From NCBI GenBank assembly GCA_009829735.1, contig CM020619.1, forward strand, positions 8,918,375 through 8,982,374: 64,000 nucleotides of DNA, read 5' to 3'. Made by a program: the position numbers and the translations under genes. Shown piece after piece: positions 10,693-20,849 of this stretch. Each line of letters begins with the position of its first letter. Within the stretch, counting starts at the first letter, position 1. The notes under the pieces were generated by a model, which saw only the letters and a program-made list of their open reading frames with translations, ran no database searches and had not been told where the DNA came from. This DNA is from Pyropia yezoensis (lineage: Eukaryota; Rhodophyta; Bangiophyceae; Bangiales; Bangiaceae).

Positions 10693-12876
10693 ATGTCTAC
10701 CCAAGAGACGGGGAACGTTCAAGATGACGGATCGGCGTCGACGCCGACCCCGGAGGTGACTACGGGAACCGAGATCGGGAACCCGATCGACAACATTGAG
10801 ACGCCAATGCTCTCAGGTGCCGGATCGACGTTTGGCACAGCTCGGACGGCAGGAGGCGGGGGCCCGCCTCAACTGTCGTCGACCGACCTCACTCCGCCGC
10901 CTCCTTCACCAGGGGATTCCCTGATGGCATCATTGGCCCGCATCGAGGCCCGGTTTTCCGGACTCGACGCTCTCCAAGAGCGGACGGAGGACGCAATGGC
11001 CGTGTTGATGTCAACACGCCACACGACGGGATCCCGACGTGTTCCTCCCACACCGGTACGGTTCGAACCGGCCGGACTACTTTCGGAGTCCACCAGGGTC
11101 AACCCCGGTGTGGCTACTCCTGGACAACCCCCGGACACAATGGGGTATGGATCCGACTCGTCGGCAGAGTTGGAACGGAGCCACACGGAGCGATACGCTC
11201 GGAGCACCCGAAGCGGACTCCGCGGACACGACCCGGCGGATACTTACGCCGGTGGAGAGTCGGTTATTGGCGGAGGGGGTACCCTCTCACAGTATCCCCA
11301 CGACGAAGGAGGCCAGGCAACTCGGGTTCCCGAGGTGCCGACGCCTGAAGTACCATCTTCAGTGGTGGAAGCTATGACCGCGCAGGTCACTGCGAGCCTA
11401 CTGAAGCGGATGGAGTCCGATGAGTTTGCTCATCAACTGGCTAAGCGACTGGGTATCCAGGACGCTGACACGGAGATCGTCAACGAAGTCTTCAGGTCGG
11501 TACTGACTCCCGAACGTTATCGTTTGGAGGACCGATCTACCACCGTATCGGAATCGATGCGTAATACGTCGCACCGAGCGATTCGCTCTATGCAGACCCT
11601 TATGAAGGGAGTCCCTATGTTCGGAGGGCCGAACGGACGCCCGTTGGCAGTCATCGGCTTCTTGACTAGCTTCAAGGCAGCCGCGGACAAGGCCCTCGTT
11701 AGCGAGGGGCTGGCCCTGGAGATCCTCCCGTTCTTTGTTGATGAACGGGTGCGAGGCATCCTTCGCCAGGCATCCCCGATGCCGGGAATGAGGGTCGCGG
11801 CCACCCCCATGGATTACCGTGGGATTCTCAAGGAGCTGCTGAGCAGTTACCTCAGCGAGGACAAGTGCGAGGACCACTACCGGGCCCTGCGCACTGCCAC
11901 CGCCCAGAGCTGGGAGGATGAGGAGATGTTCGGACGACGGATTCAAGAGCTCGACTACGAGCTGGGGAAGCTCCTCGGAGAAGGGAAACTACGGGCCATC
12001 CTGTTCGCAGGAGTACCCAACTACGTGCGGATATCCGCACGGGGAGCCAATACGGCCCGGACGAACTTCAGTCGACTGATGCATATGTGCAAGTCCCTGG
12101 GGGACGCCTACCGGGTGCTCCACCCGGAATGTGCCTTGGCCCCGAAGCCCAAGGGTGAGGGAGGCAAGCCCAGTCTTACCCCGGTACCGAGGCAAGAGAA
12201 GGTGGAACGTAAGGCCGCACCAGTACTGGTGGCGACCGAACATACCCCTACGGGCGAGGATGAACCTCTAGTTGACCAGCAGGGCCACCTGCTGCTACCG
12301 GCTACGCCGGTGATTGATGAGCACGGTACGGTAGCGTACATCGCCCCGGCTGGGACCCAGTTCCAGGTCAACGAGGGAGCGGGACGGCGCGTCCCGCATG
12401 TGCGGACAACGGGGTATGCCCCGGTTACGGGTAACCCCCACCAGCCCCTGCCTACATGGGCAGTACGTACGGAGGCACCTCCGCAGATTGCGGGCCGACC
12501 CAACCGGTTGGGGGCGTCCATGTTCCGGTTGACCCAAGGACCCAAGGCCTACCAGGGAGCAGGCACTCGGGCGCCCGAGGGAGGCAACCGCAGCTACGGG
12601 GCTACCCCGATGCGAACTCAAGGAGGGACCGGCACGTCCGGATGTATGTTGTGTGGGGATCCCCAGCACTGGGTGTCTTCCTGCCCACTCATCCCCGAGG
12701 AGTCTCGGCGGGCAGCGGCGCAACGCAAGGCATCCACCGGGGGGTATCCCGCGAGAGCACCCGGACCCGCACCGGGTAGGCAGCCAGCTCCAGGTGGAGT
12801 ACTGGCCGTCGAGGAGGCACCTCCTCAGCCGGATGTCCCGGCGGACAGCACCCTACCAAGGGCGGGAAACGAGTAA
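10693..12876 (+). CDS. gag: Element B Gag-like protein
   Basis: 727 aa from the ATG at 10693. An in-frame GTG six bases upstream would add only two residues. The N-terminal 200 residues are Ser/Thr/Pro-rich and probably disordered. The central region (about 230-470) is helical and Gag-like. Near residue 655 is a CCHC knuckle, CMLCGDPQHWVSSC. The C-terminus is Pro/Ala-rich. The frame has no interruptions although pol of the same element is broken. It ends 8 nt before the ATG that opens the protease frame, which lies in the -1 frame. Confidence 0.85.
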   Translation: MSTQETGNVQDDGSASTPTPEVTTGTEIGNPIDNIETPMLSGAGSTFGTARTAGGGGPPQLSSTDLTPPPPSPGDSLMASLARIEARFSGLDALQERTEDAMAVLMSTRHTTGSRRVPPTPVRFEPAGLLSESTRVNPGVATPGQPPDTMGYGSDSSAELERSHTERYARSTRSGLRGHDPADTYAGGESVIGGGGTLSQYPHDEGGQATRVPEVPTPEVPSSVVEAMTAQVTASLLKRMESDEFAHQLAKRLGIQDADTEIVNEVFRSVLTPERYRLEDRSTTVSESMRNTSHRAIRSMQTLMKGVPMFGGPNGRPLAVIGFLTSFKAAADKALVSEGLALEILPFFVDERVRGILRQASPMPGMRVAATPMDYRGILKELLSSYLSEDKCEDHYRALRTATAQSWEDEEMFGRRIQELDYELGKLLGEGKLRAILFAGVPNYVRISARGANTARTNFSRLMHMCKSLGDAYRVLHPECALAPKPKGEGGKPSLTPVPRQEKVERKAAPVLVATEHTPTGEDEPLVDQQGHLLLPATPVIDEHGTVAYIAPAGTQFQVNEGAGRRVPHVRTTGYAPVTGNPHQPLPTWAVRTEAPPQIAGRPNRLGASMFRLTQGPKAYQGAGTRAPEGGNRSYGATPMRTQGGTGTSGCMLCGDPQHWVSSCPLIPEESRRAAAQRKASTGGYPARAPGPAPGRQPAPGGVLAVEEAPPQPDVPADSTLPRAGNE

Positions 12877-12884
12877 GAGGAAGG

Positions 12885-15800
12885 ATGACCGGGGGGCGCT
12901 GGGGGGACCCAAGCAAGCCACCCCGGAGTACCGCGGGGAAAGCCCCACGGAGAGCGCGGTTGAGCCGACGCCGCACCAACCCCCGGGTACACCTTCCGGC
13001 CCCGACGACACGGCGTCAGGGGATTGATGACCAACCACCAAGGTTGGGAGGAGAGGACGGGAAGCCCCGTCACATGGAACCAGACAAGGGCCCTGTTCAG
13101 GATGCCCGAGCTACACCGGATATCGGTGTAGGCCACGTGCTGTTTACCTTGGAGAACTTCAAGGTATCAGCCACACTGGGGGTTGACCCCCAGTCGACAC
13201 GATCGTACTACCCTGTACTGGATACAGGGGCTGGACCCAACCTTATCCGGAAGGATACCCTCCCGGACAAGTGGCTTCCGCGAGTCAGAGTGACTCGGGG
13301 ACCCACCATCAAGGACGCGAATGGTCGCCTCATTCGTACGACCGCAGCGATGTCGCTGCGGGTTACCATCGGGGAACTCACTACGGAAGTCGACTTCCTG
13401 GTGTGTGAGACCCTATCGGTGCCCTGCATACTGGGGTGCACCTTCATCAACGTTCACGTTGATGCAATCCGGCCAGGCCGGAGGACCGTCGAGCTTCAAG
13501 AAGCCGACGGGACGAAGCGAGGACACACGGCTATCGTCAGGGACCTGACGCTACAAGGGAGCCACGTTAACGTGGCTGAGGTGTACGCAAGCGTCGAACC
13601 GAAGACACTTCGGTTGGCCAAGCGAACTCGCTTTGAGCCGTTGTCGGAGACAGTCCTCCCGGTTAACTGTGACCTCGCAGGCATCTGCAGAGTCTAGTCC
13701 AACCTGCGGACGTCCAAGCGCCATGGGTTCACCATGGCCAACGGTCTCATAGACCTCCCATCAGGAGGGTCGTCCCTCCTAGTGATGGCGAACTATCGCC
13801 GTAAGGCAGTCACCCTCCCGAAGGGAACTATCCTCGGGATTGCCGAGCTCTACGAAGGAGATATCCTTACCCTTGACAAGGAAGGTCAAGTGGACCCACT
13901 TGAGGTGCTGGCGGTCGCCGAGACCACCGAGCGACAGCAACCCGATGACGGGAAGCCTAATCGACCATCATTACCGGCGGATATTCCGCCGAAGGACCAA
14001 GAAGCATTGAAGGCACTGGCCGAGGCTGACCTCGACCACCTTCCCTTTTCGGTAGCCGAAGGGGTACGACGGATGCTAAGAAAGCATGACGTCATGTGGA
14101 CAGGCGGGGCCTTGGGTACCATTGGGGCAACCCAACATCGTATAGACCTGGTACCAGGTGCACGACCCGCCCGGTCACAACCGCACCGAGCGGGACCTAT
14201 GCAACGAGAGATCGTTGATGGAGAAGTGAAGAGGATGAGCGAAGCGAAGGTGATACGACCTTCGATGTCGGAGTGGGGTGCCCCAGTCGTTATCGTACCG
14301 AAGAAGGATCAAACCCCTCGGTTTTGCATCGATTATCGACGCCTCAACTTGGTTACCAAGAAGGACTCCTACCCTTTACCAAGGATGGATGAATGCATCG
14401 ACTCCCTGGGGGAAGCTACGGTGTTTACCACCATCGACTGCAATGCCGGATACTGGCAGATCCCGGTGGCGGACGAGGATATCCCCAAGACGGCATTCGT
14501 CTGTCACAGTGGAGTGTACGAGTTCCTAAGGATGCCCTTCGGATTTTCCAACGCCCCCGCTACATTCCAGCGGGCTATCGAAATTATACTGTCGGGGGTG
14601 AAGTGGCGTAACTGCCTAGTGTACCTCGATGACGTCATCGTCTTCTCGCGTAACATGGATGACCATGTGCAACATGTTGACGAGGTACTCACCCTCTTGC
14701 GTAACGCCGGGGTAACCCTGCGTCTGAAGAAGTGCGCCTTCTTCCAACAGACGGTCGAGTACCTGGGCCACCAGATAACCCCTGGTAAACTAGGGGTACT
14801 CGAAGCCAGTACCCGGGCACTCCGGGATGCCCGGTTCCCTAACACCCAGACACAGCTCAAGAGCTTCCTGGGAATGTGCAATGTATACCGACGGTTCGTC
14901 AAGGACTTCGCTCGGATAGCTAAACCGTTAACGGTTCTTACGAGCAGTACCCTGCCCAAGGTACTCCAACCCCCTTCGCCTAGCGAAGAGGAGGCATTCG
15001 AGTCGCTGAAGCGAGCCCTACTATCCCCACCCGTCCTTGCGTTACCGCACCGACGGGGTACCTTCGTCATCGATGTCGATGCATGCGATACACAAGTGGG
15101 ATGCACCCTGTTACAGGGAGAGACGTTGATCGGTACCGATAACGTTATCCCGGACCTACGTCCGGTAGGATACTTCAGCCGAACACTCAACCCGGCTGAG
15201 CGTAACTATAGTGCCACCGAGCGTGAATGCCTCGGAGTTATATGGGCAGTGCAACTGCTCCGTCCATACCTGGAGGGCTCCAGGTTCATCGTGAGGTCCG
15301 ACCACGAACCCCTACGATGGCTCCTCAACCTTGGTGACAGGATTCCGATAGCCATGGGAGGCTAGCCCGATGGAGGCTAAAAATGGCCGAGCACGACCAC
15401 CGTACCGTGTATAAGGCTGGGTCAACCCACTATCTCGGAGACGCATTGTCTCGCCTCGACACCCCGAGCGGGGATACCCGCCCGGTGGACGAGGACATCC
15501 CGGTGGTACCGGTCTGCATGGTGGGTACCACCCAAGGTATGGTTGACCATACCATGGCACACCGAGCATGCCCACTAACCCTCGCGGACTTCCGCGAGGC
15601 ACAAGCCAATGACGACGACTGTAGACGTCATCGCGCTAACCTCCTGGCCGGTACGGCCGGCATCTTCTCCGAGAACGAAGACGGACTCATATACCGGCGG
15701 GCACCCGCCGATGGACGACATCAAGTCGTGGTTCCCGTGTCCTTACGGCAAGCCATCATGGAACGAGAACACGAGAACCCTACAGCCGGACACCCGGGGG

Positions 15801-17047
15801 GTTCACGTATGTTCGCAGCAATGCGAAGGTTCTTCTACTGGCCAGCAATGGCCGTCGACGTGGTCGACCACGTAAGGGGGTGCCACCCCTGTGCACGTAA
15901 CCGCATGAGTCTACATAGGCAGGCGTCTGCCATGAAGCTATTCCCACCCGATGGGCCCAACGAGCAAGTCGCTATCGACATACTCGGGCCACTTCCGGTA
16001 ACGGAAGAAGGGAACAGGTACATCCTGGTCATGTCTGACGGCTTCACTAAGCTGTCACGAGCGGCAGCCATCCCGAATGATACGGCATACACGATTATGA
16101 ACGCAGTGGTTGACCACTGGATCAGTGCATACGGAGTCATGAAGCAACTCCTCTCCGACAACGGAGCAAACCTTACGTCAGCATTCTGCACTAAGGTCTT
16201 GGGCATGTTCGGTATCGAACCACGTCGGGCATCCGACTAACACCCGCAAACCAACGGGCAGGTGGAGCGGTTCAACCGCACCATCGTCAAGATGCTACAG
16301 TGCTACGTGGCAGAGCACACGAACACTTGGGACAGGCTTCTGTCGGTACTCACCCTGGCATACAATGCCAGGCCTCATCGGAGCACGAACATCGCTCCGC
16401 TGGAGTGGGTCATGCCACTAGGCGTCAGTAACCTGACGCTGCCACCAGGCAGGTGCACTCGGTATGATACACCGAAAGGCCGACCGGCCGAACGTATCCA
16501 CCTAGCTTGGTTGGCCAAGCTATCGTGGATGATTCCTAAGCTCAAGGGTGCCCTTGACAGAACACAACTTCGATATAAGAAGAACTTCGACACCCGGTTA
16601 CGGGTGCGCAACGCTACCCAGGTAACAGGTGACTGGGTCTATATCAGACACCAGAAGTTCCGGGGGAACAAGCTCATGCAACCGGTCAAGGGACCGTACC
16701 AGATTCTCCACAGAGATGACCACTCTGTTATCTTACACTCCGATACGGAGATCCGACGCATCAGTGTGAATGATGTCACACCTGCTCCGAAGCCGGAACA
16801 GCCTCAGCCGGTACCGGCTGGGTTGCTACATGAAGCTCTTACAACCCACCGGTCAGATGACCCGGTGGGACCGGATGGGATTCCATACCAAGTAGAGAGC
16901 GTGGTCGGACACACCGACCCGGACCTACCAGGACCCTGGTACGTCAAGGTTATGTGGGTCGGATACGACTCACCCACCTGGGAACAGGTGGCAAATATAC
17001 CCCGCCAACTCCTCATGCCTTACATGAGGCGACGACGCCTACTGTAA
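12885..17047 (+). pseudogene. pol: Element B Pol: protease, RT, RNase H, integrase, chromodomain-like tail; broken
   Basis: Protease has PVLDTGAGPNLI and ILGCTFI. A TAG at 13695-13697 interrupts the frame, which then continues in phase. Reverse transcriptase shows FCIDYRRLN and the catalytic YLDDVIVFS. RNase H shows FVIDVDACDTQ, SATERECLG and VRSDHEPLRWL. Near 15340-15365 one base appears to be missing, shifting the frame. The continuation ARWRLKMAEHDH leads to LGDALSRLD. Integrase has the zinc-binding H...H and CHPCAR, with DDE residues in VAIDILGPLP, LLSDNGAN and GQVERFNRT. A TAA at 16238-16240 replaces the conserved tyrosine just before HPQTNGQ. The tail (YQVESVVGH ... VKVMWVGYDSPTWE) is chromodomain-like. 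With two stops and one frameshift the copy cannot supply its own enzymes. Confidence 0.9.
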
Positions 17048-17525
17048 CAACCCAACCGACACCGACTTCGGCTGTTGGGGGGTGAGGCTTATACCTACTA
17101 AGTAGGGTGTGACATGGTTACGGCAGACTTAGGTTTCTAAGTCAAATCAGACTTAGGTTTCTAAGTCGAACCAAGCTTAGGCAACTAAGTAGAGTCAAGC
17201 TTAGGTAACTAAGTAAAACCTGAACCTTAATAAGTTAACTTAAAGGTAAAGGCTAACTTCGATAATATCGAAGTAACTAGGGGGCTTACACGGGAGGATG
17301 ACCTCCCCAAGCCAAGACACAAAGTGAGGGAGGATGACCTCCCCAAGCATGAACCAACCGGAAGAAGTTGGGCGGGAGGCAAGGCACCACTGAGCCAGAA
17401 GGGGTACTCCCCAGGGCAGCAAACAGAGGCAAGCAATGCCCCCAAAGGGGATGAGTTTATACTCACTACTACCCGGTTACCATAAGGGTCACCGGGGCCC
17501 TCTCCCTCACAACCAATAGCACTCC
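17048..17525. other. Spacer between convergent pol and antisense ORF, rich in small hairpins
   Basis: AT-richer than its flanks, without a coding frame. It holds the 24-bp hairpin array (17124-17219), a perfect palindrome CTTCGATAATATCGAAG near 17258-17275, and a 21-bp direct repeat GGGAGGATGACCTCCCCAAG(C) at 17292-17312 and 17328-17348 that is itself self-complementary. Transcripts from pol and from the antisense ORF would meet here. Confidence 0.7.
17124..17219. repeat. Four 24-bp tandem hairpin repeats
   Basis: Exact 24-bp period at 17124, 17148, 17172 and 17196. Units 1-2 contain GACTTAGGTTTCTAAGTC, a perfect 7-bp stem with a 4-nt loop. Units 3-4 contain CTTAGGYAACTAAG with a 5-bp stem. 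Stem-forming bases are largely kept across units while the loop and linker vary. Confidence 0.85.
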
Positions 17526-19895
17526 TCAGTGGGTAGACCCACTGCCCGAGGGAGGCCACTCACGCGTAAGCGCGTATACCTCCGTGCTCCACCGGTCGGC
17601 AATCTCACGACGGTCAATCAGCCGAGTTACCTCGGTGCATAGCTGGACAAGGGTGCTGCGGCCAGCCTCCATGTCCTCGAGAGCTTTCTGCAGACGGTCC
17701 AGCACGCCACCGAAGCAACGCGCTGACCCAACTAGCGCAGCACCTGGGGGGATATCCCCCCAGCTAACAGAGAGACCCTCCCGCATTGCGCGGGCAACAA
17801 GGGCGTCAACGCCCTCATACCAGAGACGGGGACCCCCGTCTTGTATGACAGGGGCGGGAGTGGACAATGGCGCAGCCAGAGGAGCCAAAGGAGCCGACAC
17901 GGCTACCACCGGAGCCGGTGGCACCTGATACGAGGCTCGGTAGGACCCTACCGAAGGGGCTCCACCGTAACCCCGGCGGGGCTCCGCCCGACGACGGGAC
18001 ACCTCACGCTCCCCACCCGCAGAGCCCCACTCTCGGGGACGACGGCCAACCGCCGCCGGTATCGGGTTACCGAACCACGGGGCAAGGACCTGAAGAGGGT
18101 CACGGATAACCATGGGAATACCCAGGTCAGGAACGGCCTCGGTGGACGCCCACCCATGGCAACTAGGCTCACCCGGCTGAGTACGCCGGATACGCAACGA
18201 GTGACGAGGCAAGGGGGTAGCCCCAGCCTGCGGGTCCCGGTACGGGGGAAGGGCCAACACCCCAGCCCAGTTCACGGCATCGTGAACAGCCAGCAGAGCC
18301 TCGAACTCCCGGGCCAACCCGGTCTTGGCAGCTATCAGGTCCACGCCCAACTGCGCGATGTGCCGACGGACACCCGTCGGAAGATGAAACAGGCGCCCCT
18401 GCCGGCGGACGGACAGCAAGAAGGAGGACGCCTGCCCGAGGGTAACCTCAAGGGTGAAGGTACCCTGCAACGGGTGGACCGGCCGGGAGGCCAACACACT
18501 CCCGAAGTATCGGAGACAGGAGCCGGTGTCAAACCGGAAAGCTGCGGCGGGTTCCCACCCCTCCTGCCATAGCGGCGGGCGCACGGGAGTGTATACCGGC
18601 GCACGACCGTTGCCGGTCTGCAACGCACACGTTATATCCGTGCGAAACGCATCCGCCATGACACCATGGTTACGTCGCCAGCTCGACGCCGACTTCAACC
18701 CCGCCATAGGCGGGTAGGGAGCCGTCAACGACAGATACGGGGATACCCCCGGGTAGTAATCAAAGTCGGGATACCGACCGGTACTGCCCACCGTCTCCCC
18801 AAACGCAACCGGCTCCGCCGCCGCCGCAATCCCCCGAGGACTAGCCGGATAGTCAATCTCCCGCGGCAACGCGGGAGCAATCAGGTCGCATACCCCGAAG
18901 GCGGGGTCGAGGTAGACCTCACCCCGTCCCACCCGAGTACGCCAGAGCTGCGCATGCCGGTCGTCCGGCTGACTCAGGATCCAATGGTGTTCCACTCGCA
19001 CCGCGTTCGGCTGGTTGACCAGCCGCACCAACTCCCGCTCCCAACTCGGGTCCACCTTGACGCGCCGGGAGGACTCTCCACGGGGATGGGGCAGGTGGAA
19101 GTCCACCCGCATCCGCCCATCGGACTCCATTGACTCTTGCACAGTCAGGCCTCGAACCCGAGCCACCAAGTCGAACATCGACATGGCGGGTTGACCCGCC
19201 GCCACGGCGACGCCGCCACCCAACGGGGCAACCCGGGCAGGACCAGGAAGAATAGGGGGCGCCGGGGGATGCCCCAACGGAAGAGGGGCCGGCGCCGGAG
19301 TCGCACGCGGCCGAGGAGGAAGAAGAAGGGCGGGCGCCCGCCCGGAGTAACTACCGGAGTCCACTGCCATCGGTGTAGACCCACCTTGACCACCAGACGC
19401 CCGCGGCACCGCGGGCAGAGCATCGCCGCCACCCGGACCCGACGTGGGTACCACGGGGGCAGCACGGGTAGACCCGCTACCCGCCGCAGCGGGCACACCA
19501 ACCGGGCGGGCACCCGCGCCGTCTTGACCCGCCGGACTGGACGGGGTGCCAACACCACCATCCGCCACGCTGGCGACACCGTTTTGAGGTAGAGCCACGC
19601 CGGTACCGGCGACAGAAGCCATCCGGGCAGCCGGAGGAGAAGCGGTAGAAGCCACCGCTGCACGCGGTTGTCCGCCACCCGACGGAGCCGTCGTGCCGCT
19701 ACACACGGACGACAACCCGCCCGGCGCGCCGTCCGGGGCCACACGAACGGTCACCCGGTCGTCCTCGTCCTCCGACGAGCTCGCTAGGAAGCACTCGGCG
19801 GCGGTGGCGGAGACGGGAACGTCGTCCACCATCACCTCTTCCCCCTCTTCAGGCAGGAGGTCGTCCTCGCCCCCGGGTACCTGGGGGTCCGACAT
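17526..19895 (-). CDS. Intact 789-aa antisense ORF of element B, unknown function
   Basis: Starts at ATG 19895 and runs without interruption toward pol, opposite to gag-pol. The N-terminus is acidic (EDDLLPEEGEEVMVDD, SSSEDEDD). Residues 60-230 are Ala/Pro/Gly-rich and look disordered. Residues about 235-560 have mixed, globular composition with many aromatics (YPDFDYYPGVSPYLSL, RNHGVMADAFRTDI, WEPAAAFRFDTGSCLRYFGS). The C-terminal 90 residues are helical and possibly coiled-coil (VLDRLQKALEDMEAGRST). I recognise no known domain, signal peptide or membrane segment. Antisense ORFs between pol and the 3' LTR are known in some plant Ty3/Gypsy lineages (Tat/Ogre type), mostly without assigned function. 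Its survival beside a mutated pol suggests it is recent or maintained. Confidence 0.7.
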   Translation of the reverse strand: MSDPQVPGGEDDLLPEEGEEVMVDDVPVSATAAECFLASSSEDEDDRVTVRVAPDGAPGGLSSVCSGTTAPSGGGQPRAAVASTASPPAARMASVAGTGVALPQNGVASVADGGVGTPSSPAGQDGAGARPVGVPAAAGSGSTRAAPVVPTSGPGGGDALPAVPRASGGQGGSTPMAVDSGSYSGRAPALLLPPRPRATPAPAPLPLGHPPAPPILPGPARVAPLGGGVAVAAGQPAMSMFDLVARVRGLTVQESMESDGRMRVDFHLPHPRGESSRRVKVDPSWERELVRLVNQPNAVRVEHHWILSQPDDRHAQLWRTRVGRGEVYLDPAFGVCDLIAPALPREIDYPASPRGIAAAAEPVAFGETVGSTGRYPDFDYYPGVSPYLSLTAPYPPMAGLKSASSWRRNHGVMADAFRTDITCALQTGNGRAPVYTPVRPPLWQEGWEPAAAFRFDTGSCLRYFGSVLASRPVHPLQGTFTLEVTLGQASSFLLSVRRQGRLFHLPTGVRRHIAQLGVDLIAAKTGLAREFEALLAVHDAVNWAGVLALPPYRDPQAGATPLPRHSLRIRRTQPGEPSCHGWASTEAVPDLGIPMVIRDPLQVLAPWFGNPIPAAVGRRPREWGSAGGEREVSRRRAEPRRGYGGAPSVGSYRASYQVPPAPVVAVSAPLAPLAAPLSTPAPVIQDGGPRLWYEGVDALVARAMREGLSVSWGDIPPGAALVGSARCFGGVLDRLQKALEDMEAGRSTLVQLCTEVTRLIDRREIADRWSTEVYALTREWPPSGSGSTH

Positions 19896-20474
19896 GGTGC
19901 AACCGGGGTGGCAGGGGCGCCCCTTGCAGAAAAGCCGAGGCCGGCTCGACCCGGTACGAGGAACGCTCGCGCGGACGAGCCAGGGAAGCGCGGGCGCCCG
20001 CGCTTATGGCCGCAAACGGCCACGAGAAGCGCCTCAGGCGCGCGGGTCAACCCGCCCCCCACGAGGCTACGAACGGGCTCCGCCCAGGCACCTGGGCGGG
20101 CCGGGGCCACACCCCCGTACGGGGCAACCAAGAGGGGTTCACCCCGAAACCGCCCCCGCGAAAAGCGGGAGCGGCCGCCCCCATTCACTCGGTAACACGA
20201 GAGGGGCTCCCCTACCACCAGACACCTGGTGGCGGATCCGCTTGCACCACCCCTCGGAAACGGGGGTCGTGAACAGAACCCGCATCGGGAATTTAACGGT
20301 CCGGAAAACGGATCGTGTGTGTACCACACAAAGGGGGGCACCCCCCTCAGACAACCTCGAAAAGGGGTTTCTGTCGCGACGGGGCGCAAAGCCCCACCCG
20401 ACTGGTAAACGGTCACGCGACCCACTTACATTCGGTAACCCGAATGCAACTCGACCCGAGGACGGGCCGAATCT
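19896..20474. other. Region upstream of the antisense ORF
   Basis: GC-rich leader between the antisense ATG and the 3' polypurine tract. It must hold the 5' leader, and perhaps the promoter, of the antisense ORF if it is transcribed from inside the element; the 3' LTR read backward is the alternative. No clear TATA motif is visible on the minus strand. Confidence 0.4.
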
Positions 20475-20486
20475 AAGGGGGGGATA
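20475..20486 (+). other. Polypurine tract of element B
   Basis: AAGGGGGGGA followed by TA directly before the 3' LTR. This is the expected plus-strand primer site. Confidence 0.7.
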
Positions 20487-20849
20487 TGTAGCAATATGGT
20501 TGACCGTATTGTAACCCTAATATTAGGGGGGCTACTTCTAACCCTTAACTTTCAATTTGATAGTTCGTACTGGTCACGGTATCTATAAGTTACGTATGAC
20601 CAGAGGGACTCGCATCTTGGGGTGGAGGGTAGTTAGTAGTGTCCCCGAGGGTTCATAACGTGGGGGCCGGCGGCGAATCCACCGCCGGCCAAGGTAGAAC
20701 AACAAACCCCTTCCATCTGGGCTCCCATCTTGGTCCCGTGGCTTGCGCTCCAAGGACAGCAACCTTGGCCTCCCGGTGACGTTGGTGCCGATCCCCCTTG
20801 GTGAGTGTTCCCTGAGAGTGGACGTGCGACGGATCCCTATTGTGCTACA
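20487..20849 (+). repeat. 3' LTR of element B
   Basis: 363 bp, paired with 10105-10467. Element A pol resumes at the next base (20850). Confidence 0.95.

Larger units (their letters stand above)
10105..20849 (+). mobile_element. LTR retrotransposon B (Ty3/Gypsy) nested in element A
   Basis: 10.7 kb bounded by 363-bp LTRs starting TGTRGCAATATGG and ending GCTACA. Internal order: primer site, gag, protease, reverse transcriptase, RNase H, integrase with a chromodomain-like tail, a repeat-rich spacer, a long ORF on the opposite strand, a polypurine tract and the 3' LTR. It interrupts the pol frame of element A cleanly: the left flank ends in the ART codons and the right flank resumes at TVDYLGH. 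The flanking pentamers (AATGG left, AACTG right) are an imperfect duplication. The long antisense ORF before the 3' LTR makes it unlike a minimal Gypsy element. Confidence 0.95.

Noticed and set aside
17124..17219. CRISPR-like array
   Set aside because: Four 24-bp units are direct tandem repeats without unique spacers, inside a eukaryotic retrotransposon.
20743..20849. Coding sequence at the start of the second pol frame
   Set aside because: The frame is open through the 3' LTR of element B by chance; true pol resumes at 20850.
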